Source of the DNA: Oligoflexus sp.
Lineage (GTDB): Bacteria > Bdellovibrionota_B > Oligoflexia > Oligoflexales > Oligoflexaceae
Direction: 5' to 3'
Assembly (NCBI RefSeq): GCF_035712445.1
Contig: NZ_DASTAT010000061.1
Coordinates: 1 to 64,000, forward strand
Length of the DNA stretch: 64,000 bases
Position numbers and translations under genes: made by a program. Under the pieces are notes generated by a model, which did not search any database, was not told where the DNA came from, and saw only the letters and a list, made by a program, of their open reading frames with translations. Of this stretch, positions 44,882 through 54,347 are shown piece after piece. Within the stretch, counting starts at the first letter, position 1. Every line of letters begins with the position of its first letter.

Positions 44882-46282
44882 TTGAAAGCGAAATTTCATT
44901 CCCGCCCATTCCCTTGGAATCGCGCGGCACGAGACCTTTTCATTCATCCTGGAATTCTGCTGCTGAACGTGATTTCGTTTCTTACGATTGCCCTGTTTTC
45001 AGGCACGATTCTGACCTCCGCTTTTCTTTTCGTGCATATCGCGGTCAACTTTGCGGCCACCACGGGACTTGAACGCATAACGGACGCCCACGCGCGCCGT
45101 TTCTTTTATTGGCTCTGCGTGGCTCTGAACGCGGGCAGCTTTTTGATCCTTCAGCACCTCGGCTTGATTGGAATCCTGGATTCGAATAACGTCAGCACGC
45201 CCTCGACCCTTCCCTTTCTGATGGGTTATGCCTTCTACACGCTGCAGGCCCTCGCGATCCAAGGCGCTGTTTATCGCGGGCTGATCACGGGCCTTAACTT
45301 TCAACGCTATGTCCTGGCCGTAAGTTTTTGCGGGGCATTCCTCGCTGGGCCTATTTTTAATCAGGCGCAGCTGAAGGCCTTCGAGGATATCGAAGTTTCC
45401 TTTCCCACACCGGCGCGCATCTATCAGCATCTTCACTTTCTGATTGGCGCCTTGGTCTTTAAATATGTCTTTGCCAACTGGCTGAGTCAGTGGGTCAACA
45501 CTCAGGACGTTTCGAGCCCTCTTCTGATCGCTCGCACCGTGCTGTGCTTTGAGCTTCAGGTCTATTTTGATTTTGCAGGCTATAGCCTTCTCTCCTTTTT
45601 CCTTTGCCGCATCTTTTGCATTCCCATGTACCACAACTTTCAGCATCCCTTCGCGGCCCGCAACATCCCCGAGTTCTGGCGACGCTGGCATGTAGGTCTC
45701 GGGACTTTTTTCAAAGAAAATGTTTTCACGCCTCTGAAAGGGATCTATCCGAATCAAACAGCCACACGCATGGCCCTGCCGATTACCGTCTTCATGCTCT
45801 CGGCCCTTTGGCATGGACCGACGCGAAACTTCGTCCTTTGGGGGTTGCTGCATGGTCTCGCGTTCGTCTCGTCCGTGGCTGTTTTGAAAGCATTCCGCCC
45901 GGGATTTCTTCTGCGCCTTGGCACTCGACTCTCCGTCTTTGTCGTGCTTTTCTACGGGCGCCTTCTCTTTATGGAAAGCGACTTCGGGCGTCTTATGCAC
46001 AAATTCAGGGAATTGGGCCGCTTTCTTCATATGGGTCGTGAGTTATCTTTGATCTTCGCGAATCGCGAGTCGCTGACAGGCCTGCTTCTGAAAAACTGGG
46101 ATGGCTGCGTCGTAGGCCTCGCGATCGCAGGCATCATCGGCTATGAAGTCTGGGGGATTTCCGCCGATGACAGGCGCTGCTACCGCTACCTTAAACCAGG
46201 ACTATGGGCTTTGATGCTGCTGCTTCTGATGCTTCTCTTCTTCCAACCAGCCGATCATGCAGGTTTTGTCTATGGACGATAG
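44882..46282 (+). CDS. MBOAT-family membrane O-acyltransferase
   Basis: 466 residues with about 11 membrane helices. Family signatures: FDFAGYSLLSFFLCRIF, NFQHPFAARNIPEFWRRWHVGLGTF and the catalytic His in SALWHGPTRNFVLWG. Closest in layout to AlgI/DltB-type enzymes that acylate extracellular polymers. TTG start with GGAGAGG upstream. The next gene overlaps by 11 bases and encodes a membrane-anchored SGNH-like protein, the typical partner. Confidence 0.88.
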   Translation: MKAKFHSRPFPWNRAARDLFIHPGILLLNVISFLTIALFSGTILTSAFLFVHIAVNFAATTGLERITDAHARRFFYWLCVALNAGSFLILQHLGLIGILDSNNVSTPSTLPFLMGYAFYTLQALAIQGAVYRGLITGLNFQRYVLAVSFCGAFLAGPIFNQAQLKAFEDIEVSFPTPARIYQHLHFLIGALVFKYVFANWLSQWVNTQDVSSPLLIARTVLCFELQVYFDFAGYSLLSFFLCRIFCIPMYHNFQHPFAARNIPEFWRRWHVGLGTFFKENVFTPLKGIYPNQTATRMALPITVFMLSALWHGPTRNFVLWGLLHGLAFVSSVAVLKAFRPGFLLRLGTRLSVFVVLFYGRLLFMESDFGRLMHKFRELGRFLHMGRELSLIFANRESLTGLLLKNWDGCVVGLAIAGIIGYEVWGISADDRRCYRYLKPGLWALMLLLLMLLFFQPADHAGFVYGR

Positions 46283-47240
46283 GAATCAATCGCTCTGCTT
46301 TTTCGCGATTTTGGGATTTGCGGCCGTCTACCTTGGCTTTGGGTTTCTCTATGCCCTCGACAAGCGGGATACCAGCAACGTCCCCTACGAAATTTTTCGC
46401 GGTAAAGTCCACGCGGCGACCGCGGTCGATGGCCCGCGCCTGCTTTTGGCCGGAGGATCCAATGTCATATGGGGTTCGCGTTCCACGATAATAGAAAACG
46501 AAGGTGGCGTTCCGACCTTCAATCTTGCGCTGTCTAGTGAGGCTCACGACCCCAAAGCCATGCGCATTCTTACTACAAATGCTGTTCGATCCGGCGACAC
46601 AGTGATTTATTCCTCCATTTCATTCTGGAATTCAAGCCAAATCGATCCCGCTGCAGCGGGTGACATCCTAAATGCCGCTGGTCACTTGCCCGACGATAGT
46701 TCACATTTCCAATCTTTGAAGAAAAAACTCGGTCGATTCTGGTCACCCTATCCCCAAAAACGCACAGTCGTGACCTCACTTCCTGCCCTTTACCGCCGCT
46801 ATATCAGTCACGAGCCGAGCGAGCACATGCAGGGTCTCAATGCGAAAGGCGACCTTGCCAGCTGCCTCACACCGGGGGCTGTACCGGGTCCCAATTCCTA
46901 TGTTGAACCGGCCGAACAAAGTATTCTCCTGCAGGAACTGCAGGACTTCGAAGACGCTCTCCGACAGCGCGGTGCATCTTTGGTCCTGCTCTTCCCACCC
47001 AATCTCATTCTGGAAGGGGAGAGGGACAAATGGATTCAGAATTTCACGCCTGTGTTCGAGGCCATGAAGCGTCGCTTTACAGTCGCGCAGGAGACATTGG
47101 ACGCGAGTCTTTACACCGACAAAAGTTATTTCTGCGATACAGGATTTCATCTGGCGGATGCTGAAGCAGCCGAACGCAGCCGCAGGATCGGTCAATTCAT
47201 AAATGAAACACGCAAGGCCGCACCCATGAGCAGAAATTAA
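46272..47240 (+). CDS. Membrane-anchored SGNH-like protein (MBOAT partner)
   Basis: 322 residues. One N-terminal membrane helix (LCFFAILGFAAVYLGFGFLY), then a periplasmic domain with a GGSN block (LLLAGGSNVIWG) and a C-terminal DTGFHLADAEA, which place the Ser and the Asp/His of an SGNH hydrolase. Proteins like DltD and AlgX/AlgJ with MBOAT partners transfer acyl groups. The start may be the ATG at 46257 or at 46272; only the second has AGG upstream. It overlaps the MBOAT gene, and its stop overlaps the convergent cyclase by 4 bases. Confidence 0.75.
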   Translation: MDDRNQSLCFFAILGFAAVYLGFGFLYALDKRDTSNVPYEIFRGKVHAATAVDGPRLLLAGGSNVIWGSRSTIIENEGGVPTFNLALSSEAHDPKAMRILTTNAVRSGDTVIYSSISFWNSSQIDPAAAGDILNAAGHLPDDSSHFQSLKKKLGRFWSPYPQKRTVVTSLPALYRRYISHEPSEHMQGLNAKGDLASCLTPGAVPGPNSYVEPAEQSILLQELQDFEDALRQRGASLVLLFPPNLILEGERDKWIQNFTPVFEAMKRRFTVAQETLDASLYTDKSYFCDTGFHLADAEAAERSRRIGQFINETRKAAPMSRN

Positions 47241-49177
47241 GACACCTGTTCCAAAGCCAGAAACTCAGAACCGTCTTTTAAAATCCGCTCTGCCTCACCG
47301 GCTTCAAAGATGCCGCGATAGAAGGCGTCTGCTTCCGCATCATTCCGAATAGCCGCGGAACCGGGCCCCAGACTCTGTTTCTGAAAGTACGGCTTCAGTC
47401 GCGGCGGAAGACCTTCATACATGCGCGTTGGCATCGTGATCATATGCCCCGCACGGGACGCGGGCCACTGCTTGCGGAGGCTTTCATAGCGAGTGGCCAG
47501 CACGATGCTGTCGCCGAAAAGTTCATAAGACCGAATTCCCGACACCGTGAAAAACCCCTGAATGGCCCCGCGGGCCATCCCGATGGAACAGTAACTGCGT
47601 GACTCCGAAGTCGTGCCCGGGAACTCCTCATCAAAGGCATTCAGAAAACCAAAGGCCAGCTGCAGCGCCACCTCATGGCTGACGTGTCCGGGCGGCGTTT
47701 GGAAGGGGAAGCCGACTGCGCATAAGAACCCGTCGCCCATTTCCTTGATACGGAATCCCGAGGCGCTCAGGGGATCGCCCTGATAATCGCGGTTCATGAG
47801 ATGGCCGCAGCGATCAAAGAAACGCCGCAAAAAGTTCGGCAGGTCGTCGATCTGAGAGCTGGTGCTCGCAATGATATCGAGACAGATCACGACCGCTTCA
47901 CCCGAGGCATGAGGCATGGTGGTTTCCAGGATCCCGCCTTCCTTCATCTGCTCCATCTGATGCGGATAGACCATTTTTTCCAGCTGGGAAAAGGCATGCC
48001 GCCGCCGTTGCGCTTCATGCAGGCGGGCGAGCCGCATTTTGTGGGCCAGCGCATAGGAAATGATGATGGCCTCAAAACTGGCGCCGATGAAATTCAAACT
48101 CACGATCCAGGGTTCATCGGGCACGGCTGCCATCAGGTGAAGGACCTGAGCCACGTTGCCGACGATCAAAAGCGACCAGGCTATCAAAAAATACATGGCC
48201 AGGGGATGCCGCCGCTTCAGAGCAATGACCGCGGCCAGGACTGCCATGACAGAACCCATGATCGAGAGGATCTGAGTGATGTTCGCGGCCCAGATCAGCT
48301 GATCGAAGGCGGTCAAGGCCACCGGAACCCCCAGCGCGAGCATATAGCCGATTATGACCCGACCAAACCAACGTTTATAGTGCTGAAAGTCCAGGAAATA
48401 ATAAATGAAGGCCATCGTGAAAAGAAGAGCCGCATTGATACTGAGGATACCGAGATGATGGATCGGTCCGGCATCCGGAAACCCGAGCTGCTTTAAAAAG
48501 CCGGTAAGATAAAGCTGCGCGATGGCATAGAAGTTCAGATAGAAAAAATAGAAGACTTGCGAAATTTCACGATTCACGAAATAGATCACAAGATTATAGA
48601 ACGAAAGCGCAAAGCAGATGGCGAAAAAGCCACCGAAGAGCATAAGCTCCAGCACCATGCGGCTATAAAAATAATCCGGATTATAAAGACGCCAATCGAG
48701 GACGAACACATCCCGGGATTTCTGGCGAATCAAAAGAGTGTTCTCACCCGGACTCAGCCTCAGGTCGAAAATCGGCAGCCGGTAGTCAACCTTCGAGGCC
48801 CGCAGGGGTCTGTCCATGCCGAGGGACTCTGCATGAGTCAGACGCCCGGCCACGCTCTGATAAAGGTCCACGCGACTGGTCATCGCAACGCCATGCTGAA
48901 GGAAAACACGTTCCTCCTGAGTGCTGCGATTGTGGATGGTGATCAGACTCCAGCACTCCTGATCCTCGCCGACATTCAGCTTCTGCCGACCCGTGGGGAT
49001 CCATCCCTCGGTACGTCCGAGCACAGTCTGCCAGTCCAAAGGCTCCGCACTGCAGAGATAGAGGAAGCCTTCATGCGCAAAGGTCTCTCGCTGCCCCGGC
49101 TCATGGATCCAGGGCGCAGCGTACCCAGCTGTCCAGAAGGTCAGCAGGAAGACGAAAATCAATATCCTCTGCAGCAA
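47237..49177 (-). CDS. 7TM-DISM membrane-anchored class III nucleotide cyclase
   Basis: 646 residues. TTG start with AAAGGACAGAG upstream. Signal peptide 1-20, DISM domain ~30-170, seven helices ~175-385, linker with VYPHQ and LETTMP, cyclase domain ~425-625. Metal aspartates D434 (CLDIIAST) and D482 (MGDGF); K478 for adenine. The transition-state Asn is missing (SIVLATRYES), and Glu replaces the usual base-selecting Asp (YELFG). Paralogue of the protein at the start of the window. Product could be cAMP or cGMP; a cNMP-binding protein is at 53253. Confidence 0.87.
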   Translation of the reverse strand: MLQRILIFVFLLTFWTAGYAAPWIHEPGQRETFAHEGFLYLCSAEPLDWQTVLGRTEGWIPTGRQKLNVGEDQECWSLITIHNRSTQEERVFLQHGVAMTSRVDLYQSVAGRLTHAESLGMDRPLRASKVDYRLPIFDLRLSPGENTLLIRQKSRDVFVLDWRLYNPDYFYSRMVLELMLFGGFFAICFALSFYNLVIYFVNREISQVFYFFYLNFYAIAQLYLTGFLKQLGFPDAGPIHHLGILSINAALLFTMAFIYYFLDFQHYKRWFGRVIIGYMLALGVPVALTAFDQLIWAANITQILSIMGSVMAVLAAVIALKRRHPLAMYFLIAWSLLIVGNVAQVLHLMAAVPDEPWIVSLNFIGASFEAIIISYALAHKMRLARLHEAQRRRHAFSQLEKMVYPHQMEQMKEGGILETTMPHASGEAVVICLDIIASTSSQIDDLPNFLRRFFDRCGHLMNRDYQGDPLSASGFRIKEMGDGFLCAVGFPFQTPPGHVSHEVALQLAFGFLNAFDEEFPGTTSESRSYCSIGMARGAIQGFFTVSGIRSYELFGDSIVLATRYESLRKQWPASRAGHMITMPTRMYEGLPPRLKPYFQKQSLGPGSAAIRNDAEADAFYRGIFEAGEAERILKDGSEFLALEQVS

Positions 49178-49303
49178 ACTCTGTCCTTTCCATGGGGCAG
49201 ACTATGCACCACAGTTGTTTTTCGGTAGCCTGGGCCCTGCGTGAAGAGGCAAAACTTGCCGCGCTCCCGGAGCACTGGTTATACTGCGCCCAGGGAGGCC
49301 CTT

Positions 49304-50119
49304 ATGAAAACTGCAGCACTTGCCTGGCTACTGACCGCAGCCCCTTATTCCTGGTTTGGCGCAGAAATCCGCACGCGCGAAACCTTTGGACAGAATCTGA
49401 AAACCCTACGTGTGACCTGGCTGGCGAAACCCGCAGCCGGCAACTGTGCGATCACGCTTTTTTCGCTCTTCAATGGCGATCGCATTTTTTCCAGTGGCCA
49501 GGGTCACTGGTCGGAAATTGGCTTTGAAATCTATGGAGGCTCCGCAGCTCAGCCGCTCTATGATGCCTTTCAAACGCAGTACATCACCTATGAATCGAAA
49601 AGCGATCCCGCTGCAAAGAGAGGGCGGCAACATGCTATCCAGCATCGCGTGGACAGCGCAGTCCCTGATATCTGGGATGGCGGCTATCACGAATTCCAGG
49701 TGGAATGGCGGCCGGCGTCGGATAGTTCCGCACAGCTGATCTTTCGGCTGGATGGCACGATCATCCGCAAGGAAACAGGCGGCGATCTTGGTCGGCTGGA
49801 AGAGCAGCTCAAGGTCCACAGCGGAGCCTGGATGGGCTTCTACGAAGGCAAGTGGGCCTGGGGTTGCTCCGACGATTCCCCAAGGTCTGAGTCCACGCGG
49901 GTCGAGCTGGATAGTTTTCGCATCGAGCAGCTTGAAAATGGGAACTGGACGACGAGGCTGCTGCGATCCTTTGATCGCAATGAGGAAATAGATTGGAGCT
50001 TCGAACGATCGAGCTGGGGTTTCGAATCCTTTGCCGGCAGCTACTGTCCCGGCAATGCCTTTGCCCGGAGCGGCCGCCTTGTCCTTGAACTCGATCAACA
50101 GTGCGGACCCGGTTTCTAG
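49304..50119 (+). CDS. Secreted GH16-like concanavalin-fold protein
   Basis: 271 residues. A signal peptide (to WFGA) precedes a jelly-roll domain. HWSEIGFEIYG aligns with the catalytic ExDxxE block of GH16 beta-glucanases: both Glu are kept, but the middle Asp is Gly. YHEFQVEWRPASDSSAQLIF followed by RLDGTIIRKETGG matches the usual HxYxxEWTPDxIxFYVDGKxVR block. Expected to bind or cut beta-glucans such as laminarin; activity may be altered. ATG after GGGAGGCCCTT. Its stop overlaps the CPBP gene by 4 bases. Confidence 0.75.
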   Translation: MKTAALAWLLTAAPYSWFGAEIRTRETFGQNLKTLRVTWLAKPAAGNCAITLFSLFNGDRIFSSGQGHWSEIGFEIYGGSAAQPLYDAFQTQYITYESKSDPAAKRGRQHAIQHRVDSAVPDIWDGGYHEFQVEWRPASDSSAQLIFRLDGTIIRKETGGDLGRLEEQLKVHSGAWMGFYEGKWAWGCSDDSPRSESTRVELDSFRIEQLENGNWTTRLLRSFDRNEEIDWSFERSSWGFESFAGSYCPGNAFARSGRLVLELDQQCGPGF

Positions 50120-50979
50120 CGCGCAAGGGCGGGATAGGTCAGCAGCAGGATATGCACCAGATTCAAAAGAAAATGAGTGATGATGCTGGCCTCGATCCGT
50201 CCAGTGACCTGATACATCCATCCGTATCCGAGTCCGGCAATGCTGGCAAGGATCACGTACGTTAAGCCCCCTGCAAAGTGAGCCACACCGAAGAGCAGGG
50301 AGGCGATGCCAAGCGCCAGAACTTTTCCATAGCTTAAATCCCGCCCCAGCTCGCTGAGATATTTTTGCAGAAAGCCGCGAAAAAAGCCTTCTTCCGCGAC
50401 GCATACGAACAAAAGGTTCGTGACGGCCCAGATGGGAAGTATCGCCGGCACCTTCGGATCCCAACGCACGAATTGAAACGCCACGGACAGAAGAGCGAGC
50501 CCCAGAATAATCCAGGGCGCCCGCGTACTGGTTTGCAGAATCAAGGCCTTCCCGTCGGACCATGTTCGGATCAGGTTCGGCATGGAACCCAGGATAAAGA
50601 CACCGATCAGGGTCTTGTCGAAATTCAGGTGCAGCGTAAAAGGAATTCCATCCTCGCTCACCTGCACAGCATCCACGACTTTCAGATTATGAAATCCGGG
50701 AAAAAGATGCGCGCCCAAACCAAGTCCGGTCAGAGCCAGCACGCCCGCGGCCACAGCACGCACCCCAGGCCTTTCACCTGTTTGCAAAAAATGTGTCGCG
50801 AGAGCAAGCACGACCAGAGGCGGCAGGGCAGCCAGGCTCAGATGATGGGCTATGCCTCCAAGGATCAGGGAACATCCCAGAGGAAGCCACCAAAAGGGAA
50901 TTCTCCATGGCAGGGGCAGCCACAGAGCGAGAACAGTTAAAAAGAGAAATACGTAGGCAAGTGTCGCAATAGGATCCAT
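50116..50979 (-). CDS. CPBP-family intramembrane metalloprotease
   Basis: 287 residues, eight predicted helices. The conserved motifs EEGFFRGFLQ, FGVAHFAGG and the late HFLLNLVH are those of CAAX protease/bacteriocin-processing (Abi) enzymes, which hydrolyse peptide bonds within the membrane using zinc. The substrate is unknown. The start at 50979 (MDPIATLAY) is preceded by GGGTGGA; longer starts at 51006 or 51033 cannot be excluded. Confidence 0.85.
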   Translation of the reverse strand: MDPIATLAYVFLFLTVLALWLPLPWRIPFWWLPLGCSLILGGIAHHLSLAALPPLVVLALATHFLQTGERPGVRAVAAGVLALTGLGLGAHLFPGFHNLKVVDAVQVSEDGIPFTLHLNFDKTLIGVFILGSMPNLIRTWSDGKALILQTSTRAPWIILGLALLSVAFQFVRWDPKVPAILPIWAVTNLLFVCVAEEGFFRGFLQKYLSELGRDLSYGKVLALGIASLLFGVAHFAGGLTYVILASIAGLGYGWMYQVTGRIEASIITHFLLNLVHILLLTYPALAR

Positions 50980-51057
50980 GGCAGAGTCCACCCAGGTGTT
51001 TCGCATCAGCACGTGTCTCGGTGATAAACGCAAAAGCCTGGGGAATTCAAGCCTTTT

Positions 51058-52776
51058 TCAGCGGCTTTCACCCGCGCAGAAAAGATCGGCGACCAGCACC
51101 TGGCGCTCGACGAAGCGCTGAAGACTGCGCGCCTGCATGCGAAGGCTTTTGCCATGCTGCCGGTCTTCATCCATCGCTCGCATCCAGACGCGCACGGCTG
51201 CGGCCCGAGACCCCACCAGCGAAAGAATCTGTTCTTTCATTGCGGCGTCGCAATCATAGAGAAGAAGGGCCACCTGCTCATCCTCGCAATGCGCGAGCGC
51301 CAGCTGAAGTTGAGGATCCTGGCGCTCCACCAGACGCCCGAAGCCGGCATGCCTATCCAGGCAGGCGCCCAGCACCAGCATCATAAGATCAGAATTCAGC
51401 GCGGTATCCAGGGTAAGATCCGCGAAGTAGCTATCGACCACCTGCATGGCCTCACGATCGGAATAGAGCTGATCGCGCAGCTGATCAGCGTCCGTCTGCA
51501 GTATGGACCGCACCCGACGCATCAGCTGATCCATCGTCGTGTCTTCCTTGGATCCACTTTGAAACCAACCAGGGTGCAGATCCTGGCGTCCACGCAGCCA
51601 GCCAGCTCGTTCCTTATCCAGGAGTTCCGCCAACGCGCGGCGCCGCGGCCGCGTCATCTGCTGGGCGACCCGCTGCCATTCACGACGGGTCATGAGCTGC
51701 ACGAAAAGCGGTGCGGAGGCCAAAGGACTTCCCTGCCCCAGCTCCCGCGCCAGATCCAGAAGGAACCGCAGAGCGGCGCGCTGAGCCTCGCGAGGATGCG
51801 TGACCGGATTTTTAATATCGGTCAGCAGCAAAAGCTGATCGGTCTCTAAAAAATTCAGCATGGATTCCTGCGTGGCGGCATCCAGCCAACCCAGAAATTG
51901 CAGAAGCGCTTCGCGGTCCTTGTCCCAATAGTGCTGCACGCGCTGCCCGGCGCGTTTCGCATCCATCTGCATAAGCAAGCGCCAGGCCTCGCGACCGCGT
52001 TCTCCGAAATCCTGAATCACGCGCGGAGCGACAAGGATACCCAAAGCCGGCGTGTTCGCAGGAACGGCTGCGGACGCATCCACCGTTTTTTTCCGGGGTT
52101 TCAACCAGGATGTGATGATCTGGGCAAGAAAAAGTCCAGCCGCGCCGACGAGTAAAATTCCAAGAATAGCATGCAAAGATTGCATAAGAGACGCGCGCAG
52201 CCGGGGCTCAGGTGCGGGAAACAGCGGCGGATGAAAGGGTCGGGCCACCAAAGGCGGGGGAGCCAGGGACAGCACGGATCCCTGCGCAGCCGGCAGTTCA
52301 GGAAGCTTTTTTACGCGGCGAAACTCCAGTTTCTGCCGGGGTTCTTCCACCGACAGATAGCGCGTCACGAGGTCTTCCACCTTTTTGCGGCTATCGCGGC
52401 TCAAGGCGGCATCGAAACGCACAATGAATTTCGTGCTGCCCATATCCGGATGCTGCATCAAATCCCGGGTGGCGGCCATGCGCAGATCCGTATCATCGAG
52501 GGGTTTCACCTCGCGCCAGCCCATGCGCCAGAGGAATTTATGCCAGCGGAAATACAAGGCATCCGCTACGAAGGAATGACCACAGCTGCTCTGCACCTGG
52601 ACCTGGGGCGCAGGATCGGGCAGATGCAAACGGGCATACGATTCCACGCGTCTTTGCAGCTCGTCCTGCCATTCCCGGCAGCTGCTGGCACTCAGGCGCG
52701 TCCAGGCCATCTCACCCAGCCCGAGGCCCATGATGAGCGTTGTGATGACAAGGATGGTGATCAGTGATCTTCGCAT
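51058..52776 (-). CDS. Two-TM membrane protein with FliG-like cytosolic helical domain
   Basis: 572 residues. N-terminal membrane helix (1-23), periplasmic part ~25-195, second helix 201-225 (LHAILGILLVGAAGLFLAQII), then ~340 cytosolic residues that are all helix. The arrangement TM-periplasmic-TM followed by a helical C-terminal region is that of FliF joined to FliG. The block LVERQDPQLQLALAHCEDEQ..AMKEQILSLVGSRAAAV resembles FliG-C (L..vd...L..AL......i...mS.Raa..). No other flagellar gene is seen here. Function is inferred only; it may be a rotor-like or scaffold protein derived from the flagellar base. Confidence 0.6.
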   Translation of the reverse strand: MRRSLITILVITTLIMGLGLGEMAWTRLSASSCREWQDELQRRVESYARLHLPDPAPQVQVQSSCGHSFVADALYFRWHKFLWRMGWREVKPLDDTDLRMAATRDLMQHPDMGSTKFIVRFDAALSRDSRKKVEDLVTRYLSVEEPRQKLEFRRVKKLPELPAAQGSVLSLAPPPLVARPFHPPLFPAPEPRLRASLMQSLHAILGILLVGAAGLFLAQIITSWLKPRKKTVDASAAVPANTPALGILVAPRVIQDFGERGREAWRLLMQMDAKRAGQRVQHYWDKDREALLQFLGWLDAATQESMLNFLETDQLLLLTDIKNPVTHPREAQRAALRFLLDLARELGQGSPLASAPLFVQLMTRREWQRVAQQMTRPRRRALAELLDKERAGWLRGRQDLHPGWFQSGSKEDTTMDQLMRRVRSILQTDADQLRDQLYSDREAMQVVDSYFADLTLDTALNSDLMMLVLGACLDRHAGFGRLVERQDPQLQLALAHCEDEQVALLLYDCDAAMKEQILSLVGSRAAAVRVWMRAMDEDRQHGKSLRMQARSLQRFVERQVLVADLFCAGESR

Positions 52777-52881
52777 AGGTCGCTGCCCCCGGTGCGCATA
52801 GGCAAAAGCGGTTTCCCTTCCATCATATTGCTGCTATAGGAAGGATCAAAAGGGCAGAACTTGCCCAGGCAGGAGTGCAGC

Positions 52882-53181
52882 ATGCTGGAACATATCGTAC
52901 TTTTTCGCTTTAAGCCGGAAACCACAGCGTTTACCAAAGAGAAGATCGTCAGCGAACTCATGGCTCTGAAAGGCAAGGTGCCGAGCATTCTCGACATCAG
53001 CGCGGGCCCTAATTTCTCGGACCGAAACCAGGGATTTGAATATGGATTGGTCGTGCGTTTCGCCGATCGCCAAGGACTTGACGCCTACCAGGTGCATCCC
53101 GATCATCAGCACATCGTGCACGAATTGATCCGCCCCGCCCTGGCCGATATCCTGGCCGTGGATTACGAGTTTCCACGTTAA
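52882..53181 (+). CDS. Dabb-family (stress-responsive alpha/beta barrel) protein
   Basis: 99 residues. ATG at 52882 follows AGGAGTGCAGC. The ferredoxin-like dimeric alpha/beta-barrel signature is visible in MLEHIVLFRFKPE at the start, LVVRFADRQGLDAYQVHPDHQHI in the middle, and a final VDYEFPR strand. Function of most Dabb proteins is unknown. The next gene is on the same strand 71 bases on. Confidence 0.85.
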   Translation: MLEHIVLFRFKPETTAFTKEKIVSELMALKGKVPSILDISAGPNFSDRNQGFEYGLVVRFADRQGLDAYQVHPDHQHIVHELIRPALADILAVDYEFPR

Positions 53182-53252
53182 GGCGGGCTCAAGTCGCCCA
53201 GGAAAATGCCGATCCGTAAGAGCAAGCAGTCCCATGCAGCAGGAGATCGGCC

Positions 53253-54242
53253 TTGTCCGGCAAGAATAAAATATTGAAGCCTGGCGAACTACTGTTCAAA
53301 GTTGGTGAACAGTCCGATGGCATGTATCTGATCCGCAAGGGTCAGATCCTTGTCTACCTTGACAAGGGTGGGACTGAAATTCCTTTGGCCACCATTGGTG
53401 CCGGCTCCATGCTGGGTGAGATGGCGCTCTTCGATAAAAAACCGCGCTCGGCCTCGGCCCGCGCTGTCGATGATGTGGAAGTCACCAAGATTTCCAACGA
53501 TGAATTCAATAAGATCATGACCCAGATCCCGAAGTGGTTCGTCACGCTGATGTCGACCTTGTCCTCGCGCCTTCGCGACACCAACGAGCGCCTTCAGGAC
53601 ATCGAGGCCAAGTACAAGGGCAACCTGAATCCCATCGAAGAGATGATCAAGACCGTTCATGTTCTTCAGCTGCTCTACTACAAGATGGGCGTGAAGGAAG
53701 TGAAGAGCTGGGGCATCGAACGCGAGCCCGCGGAAAGGGAAGTCGCGCAGATTCTGAACAAGGATAAAGCCAAGGTCACGCCGGTCATCGACGCGATCGT
53801 GTCGGGTGGGTTGGTTACCATCACCAAGAACTCCTATAAGAAAGATATGCTGACGATCCACAACCGTGGTGATCTGGAGCGTTTCATTGATTTCTCGAGC
53901 CGCATTCGCAAGAAAAATACGGCGATGAAATTTTTGCCCCAGGAATTCGTCGATATCCTCGATCTTCTCTGCCGCCAGGCGAAGGCCACGGCCTATGATA
54001 CCTTTTCCATCGACCTTAAAAATCTGGAAGAGGAAGGCAAGAAAAAAGGCTTTGTCGTGGAAAAATGGACTGAAATCGCCATGATCCTGGAAGGCATCGA
54101 CGATGCGATCGTCGTGGCCAAGGGCAAGGACATCAATTTCAAAGTCCAGAAAAAGACCGTCGAGATCGTACTGCAGCATGCCCGCATTCTCAGGGCCATC
54201 TCCCGCACCGAAGAGAAAAAGCAGAGCGGCAAGGCCGCCTGA
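53253..54242 (+). CDS. Cyclic-nucleotide-binding regulator (Crp-like N-terminal domain)
   Basis: 329 residues. TTG start with AGGAG upstream. Cyclic-nucleotide-binding domain ~8-120 with [35 protein letters not shown]; the phosphate cassette GEMALFxxxxRSASA is intact, with Arg and Ser/Ala. A coiled linker follows, then ~200 residues with a winged-helix-like segment ([32 protein letters not shown]) rather than the Crp C-terminal HTH. It could be the effector for the 7TM-DISM cyclases. The nucleoside transporter is downstream. Confidence 0.85.
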   Translation: MSGKNKILKPGELLFKVGEQSDGMYLIRKGQILVYLDKGGTEIPLATIGAGSMLGEMALFDKKPRSASARAVDDVEVTKISNDEFNKIMTQIPKWFVTLMSTLSSRLRDTNERLQDIEAKYKGNLNPIEEMIKTVHVLQLLYYKMGVKEVKSWGIEREPAEREVAQILNKDKAKVTPVIDAIVSGGLVTITKNSYKKDMLTIHNRGDLERFIDFSSRIRKKNTAMKFLPQEFVDILDLLCRQAKATAYDTFSIDLKNLEEEGKKKGFVVEKWTEIAMILEGIDDAIVVAKGKDINFKVQKKTVEIVLQHARILRAISRTEEKKQSGKAA

Positions 54243-54267
54243 ACCCTTGCCCGCTCTTTCACCGCTT

Positions 54268-54347
54268 GCTACCCTACGGCCTTCATCCACGGCAGAGGTG
54301 GCGACGTGCTGCCCTACGGCCTTCATCCACGGCAGAGGTGGCGACAT
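54268..54347 (+). repeat. 40-bp tandem duplication carrying the nupC ribosome binding site
   Basis: Two head-to-tail copies of 40 bases (54268-54307 and 54308-54347) differ at only two positions. Each copy ends with GGCAGAGGTGGCGAC and then GTG (copy 1) or ATG (copy 2, the nupC start). The copy-1 start is out of frame with nupC and opens only a short non-homologous frame. Recent slippage-type duplication. Confidence 0.9.
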
